In this document: in pieces, positions 1 through 7,780 of the stretch | Layout: each line of letters starts with the position of its first letter | Numbering within the stretch: position 1 is the stretch's first letter | Source of the DNA: an uncultured Campylobacter sp. | Lineage (GTDB): Bacteria; Campylobacterota; Campylobacteria; Campylobacterales; Campylobacteraceae | Assembly (NCBI RefSeq): GCF_905372745.1 | Contig: NZ_CAJPQR010000011.1 | Coordinates: 1-64,000 of the forward strand | Reading direction: 5' to 3' | DNA length: 64,000 nucleotides | Program-made: the position numbers and the translations under genes | Notes under the pieces: generated by a model | The model's database searches: none | What the model saw: the letters and a program-made list of their open reading frames with translations, nothing else | What the model was told of the DNA's origin: nothing

Positions 1-407
1 ATCTCTACGACCGAGTAGCCAAAACATCGGCCGGGTGCATTTCATTTTTTGCGCGCCGTATTTTTTTAAAAAAAAAAGATATGTTAAGCGATAGATCGGA
101 TAAGTGATAAATGAAACACCAAGCGCCGTTAATGGCGGGATTAACCCACAGCAATGAAACCTAAAATTTAACGGCGAAAAATGAGCGCAGGGCGGACGGA
201 TAAAGCCCGATTTTATCGAAGCAATCCCAAACTAGGCGGAAAAATTGAGCGCGTTTTTGAGCGCAAAAAATGACCGCCTAGCCGATAAGTAAATATCGCT
301 ACCATCAGCGCAAAACGGTTTAACGGCTACGGAAATGACCGCTTTAACAAACCCTAAGCCCTAAGCGGTTAAAATGGCTCATAGGATTTTAAAACAAAGG
401 CTAGGAT
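1..407. other. gene-free structured region upstream of the TA pair
   Basis: No convincing reading frame is present on either strand. The stretch is rich in inverted and direct repeats. CTAGGCGG at 232-239 is matched by CCGCCTAG at 274-281, and between the arms TTGAGCGC occurs twice (245-252 and 257-264). A small hairpin with CGCC/GGCG arms lies at 124-137. ACCGCTT at 338-344 pairs with AAGCGGT at 363-369, directly before the putative promoter of the downstream toxin-antitoxin pair. The function is unknown; the repeats could be operator sites or the remains of a mobile element. Confidence 0.5.
338..400 (+). promoter_or_regulatory. putative promoter/operator of the TA operon
   Basis: A TAAAAT -10-like box lies at 370-375 and an AAAGG ribosome binding site at 396-400, seven bases before the ATG at 408. 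The inverted repeat 338-344/363-369 abuts the -10 box. Type II antitoxins usually autoregulate by binding a palindrome over their own promoter, so this repeat is the natural operator candidate. This is inference from position only. Confidence 0.35.
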
Positions 408-650
408 ATGCAAACTCTAACCATACGAGCAGACGAAACGCTAATAAGCCAAATAGTGGCGATAAGTAAAGCGTTAGCGGATACGACTAATCAAAAGTTG
501 ATTATCGACGAGGATTATCCGATCTACGACGACGGCAAGACAATGGAGCAAAGAATAGCCGGATACAAAGCCGACATAGAAGCGATCAGGCGCGGCGAGC
601 TTGAAACCTATCCGCTAGAGACGTTAAAAGCCGAGATGGAAAAATGGTAA
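408..650 (+). CDS. type II antitoxin, RelB/ParD-like
   Basis: This 80-residue protein is probably the antitoxin that neutralises the toxin encoded immediately downstream and represses the shared promoter. The N-terminal stretch (residues 1-23) begins MQTLTIRADE, reads like a ribbon-helix-helix DNA-binding arm, and is followed by an acidic, helical C-terminal half typical of toxin-wrapping regions. The family assignment rests mainly on gene order and size: a small acidic protein whose stop overlaps the start of a RelE/ParE-fold protein by 7 bases (644-650). The start is ATG with AAAGG upstream. Nothing looks truncated. The exact antitoxin subfamily cannot be told by eye. Confidence 0.75.
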   Translation: MQTLTIRADETLISQIVAISKALADTTNQKLIIDEDYPIYDDGKTMEQRIAGYKADIEAIRRGELETYPLETLKAEMEKW

Positions 651-922
651 TTAAGCGCACGGCTAGATTTAACCGCGAGCTAAAGACGGTATTTGGCTTT
701 ATTGCAAAAGATAGCCCGAGCAGGGCGCGAGATTTTAGAGACAAGCTGATCGCAAAGCTACAAGCAATAAGCGACAGCCCTCTTATGTATCGCAAGTCCG
801 CAAGCTTTGACGATGAGCGCGTCAGAGACCTTATTTTTAAAAGCTACGTGATACCTTACGCGATAGAGGATGACGTTATTTATGTTTTGGGGATTTACGG
901 CTCGAACGAGTGGCAGGTGTGA
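644..922 (+). CDS. type II toxin, RelE/ParE family
   Basis: A 92-residue basic protein with the layout of the RelE/ParE fold: an N-terminal Arg-rich beta strand with RTARFNREL (residues 5-13), two helices containing DSPSRARDFRDKL (residues 23-35), then beta strands ending in IPYAIEDDVIYVLGIYG. RelE members cleave ribosome-bound mRNA and ParE members poison gyrase. The sequence alone does not decide between them, although the R..Y.I..D.I.VLGI C-terminal pattern is shared by both. It overlaps the antitoxin gene by 7 bases, so translation is probably coupled. No third gene is attached. Full family length, so likely functional. Confidence 0.8.
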   Translation: MVIKRTARFNRELKTVFGFIAKDSPSRARDFRDKLIAKLQAISDSPLMYRKSASFDDERVRDLIFKSYVIPYAIEDDVIYVLGIYGSNEWQV

Positions 923-1384
923 AACGAATAAAAACGGCTTTTGTTTCACAAACTAAGCTTAATTAAGTTTCGAGCCAAAAAAGCCGTGAAACATACCCAA
1001 TTCTTAAGAAAATTTAGCCGTTTAAGCGTTTGAAACTTAAAAACGGCAAATGCTTAAATCTCAAAGTGCTTATTTTAGGGCATATCTGCGTTTTTGTATT
1101 GAAAACTAAACTTTTCATTACCGATTTTTTACCGCCGATTAGCTTAAACTTTTTAACAACTTCGTAAAGTGCCGCGAATGTGTTTTTAAGTGTGTAAAAA
1201 TGGACTTTATTTTTTAGAGAAGTGCGACAAACACGATATTTAAAGCTAAATATCGAACAACCTCGCTTCCACCATTTATTTTAGTCTACATGACATTTAT
1301 GCGCCAAATACCCTTGACTCCGAGCAAAGCGACTAAAGTACCTCCATAAATTTAATCAAACTCGCCCGTAAGCTACGGGCCAAA
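923..1384. other. gene-free region with several hairpins
   Basis: No supported gene. Hairpins seen: ACGGCTTTT at 934-942 with AAAAGCCGT at 979-987; GTTTCAC at 943-949, which can pair either with GTGAAAC at 919-925 (the toxin 3' end) or with GTGAAAC at 986-992; an imperfect 10-bp stem at 1017-1047 (GCCGTTTAAG against a CTTAA..CGGC arm); and a perfect 9-bp stem at 1234-1242/1247-1255 with a 4-base loop, enclosed by a second partial stem at 1219-1227/1263-1269. The first set may terminate the TA transcript. The trailing CCACCA near 1270 is not part of a tRNA that I can fold. Confidence 0.5.
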
Positions 1385-1396
1385 TTTTAGTATAAT
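1385..1396 (+). promoter_or_regulatory. putative sigma70 promoter of ribD
   Basis: A perfect TATAAT lies at 1391-1396 after a T-rich stretch (TTTTAG), 27 bases before the ribD ATG. Campylobacter vegetative promoters have a strong -10 box and no conserved -35, which fits. Confidence 0.6.
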
Positions 1397-1422
1397 ACCT
1401 CAAATTTAACTAGGCAAAAGCG

Positions 1423-2511
1423 ATGATAAACGACGAATTTTATATGTCTCTAGCCATAAAAAAGGCTTGGGAGTTTCAAATTTTAACCTACCCAAATCCC
1501 GCCGTCGGTTGCGCGGTTTTAGATGCCGGCGGTAGGCTGCTCTCGGTAGCCGCGCATAAAAAGGCAGGCTTTTTGCACGCCGAGCCAAGCGCGATTTTAT
1601 TGGCGCTTTGCGAAAAAAGTGAGACGTTTTTGAGTAATTTTCTACGAGACTACAATGCGGCTTTGGGCGTCAAATTTGAAAACGCCGCAGAGCTTGAAAA
1701 TGCGGACTTGGAGCCAAATTTCACGTATGAATACATCCTGCAAAATCACGACGATCTGCTAAAAGGCGCCAAGGCCTACGTGACGCTCGAGCCCTGCGCT
1801 CACCGCGGCAAAACTCCGCCATGCGCAGAGCTTTTAAGGCGGCTAAAATTTGCCGAAGTCGTTATCGCTAGAAGCGACGAAAACGCCGTGGCTAGCGGCG
1901 GCACGGATATCTTGCTAAGCGGCGGCGTAGCGGTCAAATTTGACGTACTAAGGCAGCAGGCGGACGATCTGGTTGAGCCGTTTTTATCGTGGCAGAAGGG
2001 GAATTTTAGCTTTTTTAAGCTCGCCCTTAGCGCAAACGGCGTCGCAGTAGGCACCGCGCAGAGCAAAATCATCTCAAATCTAGCCAGCCGCACCCACTCT
2101 CACCGCCTGCGTAGCGTGGCCGAGCTGCTAGTTATCGGCGGCGCCACCGTCCGCGCCGACCGCCCGAGGCTCGATACCAGACTGATAGAGGGCGGTAAAA
2201 ACCCAAACGTGATGATCTACTCGCGCGAGCGCGAGTTTGACGCGTCTATACCGCTTTTTGGCGTGGCGGGCAGGAGCGTGCGCGTAACGAGCGATATAAA
2301 CGAAGCCTTTGCGCCGCGTTTAACGATGTTTGAGGGCGGTGAAAACGCGCTAAAAGCGCTAGATGAGCGCGTAAATTGGCTGCTGCTCTACCGCTCGAGC
2401 GAGCTTTTAGACGCGCCTGCGGTAAGGCTAAATTTAAAACTCAAACCGCTATTTCACGGCGAGCTTGACGGCGACGTTTACGGGTGGTATAAATTTGGGC
2501 GGAGTTTATAA
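1423..2511 (+). CDS. ribD: bifunctional riboflavin deaminase/reductase RibD
   Basis: RibD catalyses two successive steps of riboflavin synthesis: deamination of diaminohydroxyphosphoribosylaminopyrimidine, then NADPH-dependent reduction of the ribosyl side chain. The N-terminal deaminase domain carries the zinc motif HAE at residues 52-54 and PC..........C around residues 124-134 (PCAHRGKTPPC). The C-terminal reductase domain begins near residue 195 (FFKLALSANG) and includes the GGATVRADRP segment. At 362 residues it matches the usual bifunctional length. There is an unusual-looking acidic insert between the two zinc half-motifs, around residues 64-105. It stands alone, with no other rib gene nearby, behind its own TATAAT. 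Confidence 0.93.
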   Translation: MINDEFYMSLAIKKAWEFQILTYPNPAVGCAVLDAGGRLLSVAAHKKAGFLHAEPSAILLALCEKSETFLSNFLRDYNAALGVKFENAAELENADLEPNFTYEYILQNHDDLLKGAKAYVTLEPCAHRGKTPPCAELLRRLKFAEVVIARSDENAVASGGTDILLSGGVAVKFDVLRQQADDLVEPFLSWQKGNFSFFKLALSANGVAVGTAQSKIISNLASRTHSHRLRSVAELLVIGGATVRADRPRLDTRLIEGGKNPNVMIYSREREFDASIPLFGVAGRSVRVTSDINEAFAPRLTMFEGGENALKALDERVNWLLLYRSSELLDAPAVRLNLKLKPLFHGELDGDVYGWYKFGRSL

Positions 2512-2566
2512 AATTCGTCTCAAAATTTTGATTACGCGCGGCATCTTATAAAACGGGGAGATTTGT

Positions 2567-3297
2567 ATGCGATTGAGCTTTAGTAAAAGTCTTGGCGGGG
2601 GATTTAGGATTTATTCAAGTCAAAGCTTTGGGGCAAAAAAGATGACGCAGGCGCAGATAGCCGCAGCTAAAAAGGAACAATTTTAAAAAACGTAGCTCAA
2701 GTCTCCCAATTTTGCCTAGGCGATTTTTTGCAAAGGTGCGGATACGACGTAAAAACGGTAACATACGTCTCAAGTTGCGATTTTGGATTAAATAGTTCCG
2801 ATTTTTTCAAAATAAGCGAAAATAGCGCGTCGTTTGATAGGCTCGTAGAGATACAAAAAGAAATAGGCACCGAAATCCAAAAGATAAATTTTTCAGGAGC
2901 GCTATCTGCTAAAAGGCGCGAACGGCTGACTGATTTGGCGTTTGAAATTAGCGATATATTAGGCAAAGCCTGCGCCGAAACGAATCCTAATGAAGCCATC
3001 TTACAAACCATAGCTCAAAAACGCCAAAAAAGCTATGAGGATATTAAAAGTGAGCGTAATAAGGCCGTTATGTCGCCGTTTAAAAAAATAATTTTCGGCA
3101 TCGCTTTTGGGATTAGCGGATTTTTGGCTTTTGCCGGCGCGATGGCGCTTGCGTCAAACCGTGCAAGTTTGCTTGAGTTTATTGCGGTATTTATCTTGTT
3201 TTTTATGCCGCTAGTAGTTACGTTTATCTTATATAAAAGCAAACGGCAAAACCTAAAATTTAAGATAAAGCTAGCGCCCGTATTTTGCGTACGGTAG
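2567..3297 (+). pseudogene. frameshifted gene for a two-TM membrane protein
   Basis: A 39-codon frame starts at ATG 2567 (MRLSFSKSLGGGFRIY) and stops at 2684-2686. A second frame, open from 2671, continues to 3297. Joining them with a -1 shift within 2671-2683, next to the T4A6 run at 2681-2690, gives a single protein of about 240 residues. A one-base loss in the run would explain the break. The C-terminal part has two hydrophobic segments (near 3090-3150 and 3180-3235) after a helical charged region. The basic N-terminus with KSLGGGFRI faintly resembles DUF4236 proteins, but this is weak. If the second part is translated alone, TTG at 2728 is the likely start (189 residues). Function unknown. 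The break could also be phase variation or a sequencing error. Confidence 0.5.
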
Positions 3298-3362
3298 ATT
3301 ACGCAAATATTTAAAAACGCGACTACGCCGACTTTTTAACGAAATATTTTATAAATTTGCGC

Positions 3363-3386
3363 TATGATTTTGTAAATTTAAAGGAG
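3363..3386 (+). promoter_or_regulatory. putative -10 box and RBS of the thiF-like gene
   Basis: TATGAT at 3363-3368 is a good -10 candidate, and AAGGAG at 3381-3386 is a strong ribosome binding site that fixes the start at ATG 3391. Confidence 0.45.
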
Positions 3387-3390
3387 AAAA

Positions 3391-4245
3391 ATGAAAGAGA
3401 TAACGCTAAACGGAGCGAAATTTAAAGTCGCGGCAAATACGATGGATGAGCTAAAAAACGAGGCTCTGGGCGATAAAAACGGCGAGATTTATAAATTTCT
3501 AGCCGAATTTAACGCGAGTGAGCCTGATATCTTTATCCTCGACGGCTTTGCGACGAAGGAAAATTTGGAGCTAAAAGACGGCTCAAACGTCGTATTTATC
3601 AGGCGTGGCGCGATGCCTGGGCGAGAAGTGCTAAAAGCTATGATCGCCTCCAGAAACAGCCCCGAGCTAAACGCGGCGCTAGCTGGCGGTTGCGTGGGTG
3701 TGGCGGGGCTGGGCGGTCTTGGCTCAAATATCGCGCTGAGCCTTGCCCGCACGGGCGTCGCCAAGCTCGTACTGGCCGACTTTGACGTCGTGGAGCCTAG
3801 CAACCTAAACCGCCAGCAGTACTTCGTCCGCCACATCGGCATGAAAAAGACGGACGCGCTAAAAGAGCTCATCGCTGAGGTAAATCCATTTGTCGAGGTC
3901 GTGACGCACGACGTGACGCTAACTGCTGCCAACGTCGCCGAGATTTTCGCGCCGTGCAGCATCATCTGCGAGGCGTTTGACAACGTCGCGGGCAAGGCGA
4001 TGATGGTAAACGAGGCGGGCGCGAGCCTGCGGGATAAAAAGATCGTCGGGGCGTCGGGCATGGCGGGGCACTTTAGCTCAAATCTCATAAAAACGGTCAA
4101 ATTTGCCAGAAACGTCTATCTGTGCGGCGATCTGCAAAATGCTGCGGGCGTAGGGCAGGGGCTCATGGCTGCGCGCGTGGCGATCTGCGCAAATCACGAG
4201 GCAAACCTTGCTATCAGGCTTTTGATGGGGCTTGAGGAGGTTTAG
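3391..4245 (+). CDS. thiF: ThiF/MoeB-type E1 adenylyltransferase with ThiS-like N-terminus
   Basis: E1-like enzymes adenylate the C-terminus of a small sulfur carrier (ThiS) so that sulfur can be loaded for thiazole synthesis. Residues about 85-284 form the ATP-binding fold: glycine motif GVAGLGGLGSN near residue 104, then the acidic LADFD strand and the NLNRQ motif whose Arg contacts ATP. No CxxC zinc pairs are visible, as in the short ThiF family 2. Residues 1-80 look like a beta-grasp ThiS domain (an LKDGSNVVFI strand) but end in MPG, not GG, so this part cannot be an active sulfur carrier. No thiS, thiG or thiH is adjacent. Assignment to thiamine synthesis is likely, but another E1 role is possible. 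Confidence 0.7.
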   Translation: MKEITLNGAKFKVAANTMDELKNEALGDKNGEIYKFLAEFNASEPDIFILDGFATKENLELKDGSNVVFIRRGAMPGREVLKAMIASRNSPELNAALAGGCVGVAGLGGLGSNIALSLARTGVAKLVLADFDVVEPSNLNRQQYFVRHIGMKKTDALKELIAEVNPFVEVVTHDVTLTAANVAEIFAPCSIICEAFDNVAGKAMMVNEAGASLRDKKIVGASGMAGHFSSNLIKTVKFARNVYLCGDLQNAAGVGQGLMAARVAICANHEANLAIRLLMGLEEV

Positions 4246-5051
4246 TTTTTTCGTTAGTTTTATTTGCGCAGGCGGAGCTTGGAAAAAGCCGCTAGCTTTA
4301 CTTTTGCCGTTTTGCGTGTTTTAAAGGCTGCCCGCGCGGCAAAATAGGCCGGTAAATTTATGCCCGGTCTTCTTGCATAAATTTAGCCAGCGCCGTAGGT
4401 GCGTAATTTTGGGCTAAAATTTAAAAACTAAAAAAACTAAATTCGTTTTTCTTAAGCGGTTTTTGCGAAGGCTAAATTTAGGCGAGCGCCCTTAAATGGT
4501 ATGCATGTCGTTCGTGCGCTAAATTTAAAGCTAACTCGCTTAAAATTTTAGAGAGTTATAAGCCGTGCTTGCAAGCTACGTTTATATGGGCCTGATTTAT
4601 TTTAGCTTGCGCTGCTACGCGTAAATCTAAGCCGTAGGGTTAATGCCTACTTAAATTTAACTCAAAAAACTTGATATCTACCGCAGGCCGACCGATTTCG
4701 TAGTTTAGTTTATGGCTCGCATTTTACGATAAATTTAGCTTGGGCGCGGCGAGAGAGCTAAAGTCGCGTGCGTTCTAGCGCCGATGATACGCGTAAATAC
4801 CGGCGGGATAGGGATTTGGCTTACGGTGACGGATTAGCGACTTAACAAACATATGCTTTTAGCTTGCGCTGCTTTGATTTTTGTTTTATTTTGCCGTGCG
4901 GTACATATCGTTTGAAGCGTGCGAAAGGTACGGATGATTCGTATTCGTCGTTTGGTAAATTCAGCTTTTTAAGGATCGGTTTTTTGGGTTTACTTTTTAA
5001 ATTTACCGTAAATTCGGTATCTAAACGCAAGAACCGACCCGGATAAAATTA
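4246..5051. other. 806-bp gene-free region
   Basis: Short open frames exist near 4842-5046 on both strands, but they overlap each other, lack ribosome binding sites and resemble no protein I know. A 17-base direct repeat, TTTTAGCTTGCGCTGCT, occurs at 4600-4616 and 4857-4873. AAATTT words are dense. It may be decayed coding DNA between two convergent genes (thiF-like and pgi). Confidence 0.45.
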
Positions 5052-5085
5052 TAATCCCGGCCAAAAGCCGTTTTAGCCGGGATTA
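5052..5085 (-). terminator. intrinsic terminator after pgi
   Basis: A perfect 10-bp stem, TAATCCCGGC at 5052-5061 with GCCGGGATTA at 5076-5085, is extended inside by AAAA/TTTT arms around a GCCG loop. On the minus strand it starts 6 bases after the pgi stop and is followed by ATAATTTTA. This is a convincing Rho-independent terminator. Confidence 0.8.
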
Positions 5086-5090
5086 GAGAG

Positions 5091-6320
5091 CTATTTTCCG
5101 GCCGTTAGCATCGTCTTTAGTATGCGCTTACCGACCTCGACGCCCGGCTGATCGTAGGTGTTTATGCCTAGCATTATGCCAGTAGCCGACGTGAGAAGCT
5201 CGAAATAATAAATCAAAAATCCCGCACTCGCCTCGTCTAACCGCTCAAGCTCGATGACGTCTACGCTGATGCCTTCTTGCACGAGCGCATGCATGGTGGC
5301 GCTGCACTGGGCGTTGATTAGCTCGCCCAAATTTAGCCCGTTTACAAAGTCGCAGCCCTCAAGGCCGTTTAGGCTAATGCTTGGTATCGCCGTGTTTGAG
5401 TCTGCGGCGGCTACCTTGATGAAGCTTACCGTTTTGTCCTTCACGCCGTCCATGATGAGCTGCAAAAAGCTGTGCTGATCGCGCGAGCCGATGAGTCCGA
5501 CGGGCGTGAGTCCGTAGCGTTTGTAGCCCTTTTTCTTACCTAGGCTCTCCGCCCACAGCTGGACGTACCAGTCGTTAAACTCCAAAAATCTATCGCCGTA
5601 GCTAAATATCACGTTGATTTTGGCGTTTTTGTGCGTCGCGTAGTGGTAGGCTTTTTGTAGCAGCGTATCGTCGCCGTCTTCTAAAAATCGCTTTTTACAC
5701 GCCCTGGCGCCTTCCAGTAGCGCCGCCGCGTCGTATCCGCACAGCATCAGCGGCACGAGTCCGATCGCGCTAAGCACGCTAAATCTACCGCCGACGTTTT
5801 TAGGTATATTAAAAAATTTGATGCCGTTTTGCTTCGCGTAGGCTTCTAGCGGCGAGGCGGGGTCTGTTATGACGATGAAATTTGCGCTCAAATTTGAGGG
5901 CTTAAAGCGCTCCAAAATGCACTTAAACAGAGTGATCGTCTCGATCGTAGTGCCTGATTTTGACGAGATGATAAAAAGCGTTTCGTCAAATTTGATGTTT
6001 TCGCAAACGCTCTCAAAGCTAAAGGCGTCCACGTTATCGAGAAAATAAAGCTCACGCTCGCGGCTCCTTTTAGCGCTTGAGAGCATCGTTTTTAGCGCCT
6101 TGACGCCCAGGCTGCTACCGCCGATGCCTACTAGCACTACGCTTTTTACGTGCGCGAGCGTCGTTTCAAACTCGGCGATTTCGCTTAGTAAATTTGCGCC
6201 GATTTCTGGCAGGTGATAGTAGCCGATCTCGCCGCCTTTTAGCTCGTCGTTCATGCGTTTGGCGTAGGAGCCGATCGCGCTTAGCGGCGTTTTTTCGAAA
6301 AATAGCTCATTTTTTAGCAT
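5091..6320 (-). CDS. pgi: glucose-6-phosphate isomerase
   Basis: Pgi interconverts glucose-6-phosphate and fructose-6-phosphate. In Campylobacter, which generally lacks a complete Embden-Meyerhof glycolysis, it mainly feeds sugar-nucleotide and gluconeogenic flux. The 409-residue protein is the short form found in this group (E. coli Pgi is about 549). Visible motifs are GIGGSSLG (residues 66-73), the phosphosugar-binding SSKSGTT (around residues 118-124), and GSRDQHSFLQ with the catalytic region in the C-terminal half. It overlaps galU by 14 bases and follows it in one operon, consistent with a supply line from hexose phosphate to UDP-glucose. A strong terminator follows. Confidence 0.95.
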   Translation of the reverse strand: MLKNELFFEKTPLSAIGSYAKRMNDELKGGEIGYYHLPEIGANLLSEIAEFETTLAHVKSVVLVGIGGSSLGVKALKTMLSSAKRSRERELYFLDNVDAFSFESVCENIKFDETLFIISSKSGTTIETITLFKCILERFKPSNLSANFIVITDPASPLEAYAKQNGIKFFNIPKNVGGRFSVLSAIGLVPLMLCGYDAAALLEGARACKKRFLEDGDDTLLQKAYHYATHKNAKINVIFSYGDRFLEFNDWYVQLWAESLGKKKGYKRYGLTPVGLIGSRDQHSFLQLIMDGVKDKTVSFIKVAAADSNTAIPSISLNGLEGCDFVNGLNLGELINAQCSATMHALVQEGISVDVIELERLDEASAGFLIYYFELLTSATGIMLGINTYDQPGVEVGKRILKTMLTAGK

Positions 6321-7140
6321 TTTTGCCTAGCTCGTAGAAGAAATTTGTCGCCTGCACGAAGCCCTCGACGCTACCGCAGTCAAAGCGCTTGCCTTTAAAT
6401 TTATACGCCAGCACCATGCCGTCTTTGGCTTGCTCTTTTAGCGCGTCGGTGATTTGCACTTCGCCGTTCTTGCCGGGTTTGGTGCGCTCTAGGATCGTGA
6501 AAATATCAGGCGTCAGGATGTAGCGGCCGATGACGGCTAGGTTGCTCGGAGCTTCTTTAGGGTCGGGTTTTTCGACCATGTCGCTAACCATCAGCAGATC
6601 GTCCTCGATCGCGCGGCCCGTGACGATGCCGTAGTTTTTGCTCTGCTCGATCGGCACTTCCATTACGGCAACGATGCTGCAGCGGTATTTTTCGTAAATT
6701 TTTACCATTTGAGATAGCACGCCTTCACCCTCTTCGTTGATGCACAGGTCATCGGCCAGCACTACGCCAAACGGCTCGTCTCGCACGAGGACTTTACCCG
6801 TGTGGATGGCGTTGCCTAGGCCCCTCATGCTCTCTTGGCGCGTGAATGAAAACGTGCAGCGCGCCATCAGCTCTCTGATCTCAGTTAGCAGGTGTTCTTT
6901 ATTGGTGCCAGATATCTGATGCTCGAGCTCGTAGCTGATATCAAAATAATCCTCCAGCGCGCGCTTGCCGCGACCGGTTATAAACGCCATGTTTTTCATA
7001 CCGGCCTCTAGCGCCTCGTCCACGCCGTAGTGAATGAGCGGTTTTGTGAGGATCGGCAGCATCTCTTTTGGTAGCGATTTAGTCGCGGGCAAAAATCTCG
7101 TGCCGTAGCCCGCAGCCGGAAATAAACAAGTTTGTATCAT
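6307..7140 (-). CDS. galU: UTP-glucose-1-phosphate uridylyltransferase
   Basis: GalU makes UDP-glucose from UTP and glucose-1-phosphate for LOS, capsule and glycan assembly. The 277-residue protein starts with the nucleotidyltransferase signature AAGYGTRFLPATKSLPKEML (residues 9-28) and contains ADDLC, the VEKPDP motif, and AVIGRYIL in the order of the family. It is the first gene of a two-gene operon with pgi. A GGAAAA ribosome binding site and a TATAAT -10 box lie just upstream. Confidence 0.96.
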   Translation of the reverse strand: MIQTCLFPAAGYGTRFLPATKSLPKEMLPILTKPLIHYGVDEALEAGMKNMAFITGRGKRALEDYFDISYELEHQISGTNKEHLLTEIRELMARCTFSFTRQESMRGLGNAIHTGKVLVRDEPFGVVLADDLCINEEGEGVLSQMVKIYEKYRCSIVAVMEVPIEQSKNYGIVTGRAIEDDLLMVSDMVEKPDPKEAPSNLAVIGRYILTPDIFTILERTKPGKNGEVQITDALKEQAKDGMVLAYKFKGKRFDCGSVEGFVQATNFFYELGKNAKK

Positions 7141-7165
7141 AATTTTCCTTTTGATTTTTTAGGAG

Positions 7166-7171
7166 ATTATA
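7166..7171 (-). promoter_or_regulatory. -10 box of the galU-pgi operon
   Basis: Read on the minus strand, this is TATAAT preceded by GC (GCTATAATC). It sits 26 bases upstream of the galU ATG, at the usual distance for a short leader. Confidence 0.65.
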
Positions 7172-7780
7172 GCGAGTTTTGGCTTATTTAATGTATTAAG
7201 GAGGATTTAGCGATAAATTTGCGGCTTGCCTTGCAAGGGCAACGAAGTGAAATCATTAAAAGTCATCTCACGATACGTTGCCTTAATTATTGACGTTCAA
7301 ATTTGAAGTTAAAATTACAAATTTTACTTGCCGAGATTTGCATCTTTATGGCGCTAATTTTATTTTCGTCAAATTTAACTTTACGTATTTGTAGCTTCTA
7401 AAAAATTAAAGCTTTCCTCTTTTATTGGGAGAGGAAGGGGATTCTACTTACGGAGCGTCGCCCCTTCCTCTCCCAAGCCCTCTCTAACCCCACTGCACGT
7501 TTAAGGTGGCGACACTGCTTTGCTCGCGCAAAGCGTCGCATATTTTAATAATTAAATTTAAAAATACACTGCACGATAGTATCAAATTTAACCAATTTAA
7601 ATTTCGCGTTTTCAAGACTCGAGTTTCGGTGTGTAAAATTTATCAAAATTTTAATCTCGATAAATTTAAATAAAAGCTAAAAATAAAACGTGAATTTGCG
7701 AATTTAAAAGATAAGTACTCTAAATTTAACGCATAAATTTACGCCGCTAGGGCAAATTTGACTGCCGGGCGGCGGCAAAT
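7172..7780. other. gene-free region with two long inverted repeats
   Basis: No supported gene. One element at 7238-7282 has arms GGCAACG (7238-7244) and CGTTGCC (7276-7282) enclosing GTGA/TCAC (7247-7250 and 7268-7271). A second is a perfect 16-bp inverted repeat, TTGGGAGAGGAAGGGG at 7425-7440 with its complement at 7461-7476, separated by 20 bases. The rest is AT-rich with many AAATTT words. Either element could be a small RNA, a bidirectional terminator or a REP-like repeat. Confidence 0.5.

Noticed and set aside
1219..1275. tRNA or tmRNA 3' end ending in CCACCA
   Set aside because: No T-loop GTTCGA motif and no cloverleaf can be drawn with the flanking bases.
4842..5046. Overlapping short frames on both strands before pgi
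   Set aside because: No ribosome binding site, no recognisable protein motif, and the two frames occupy the same DNA.
7425..7476. CRISPR repeat
   Set aside because: A single inverted repeat with no repeated unit and no spacer series; no cas gene in the window.
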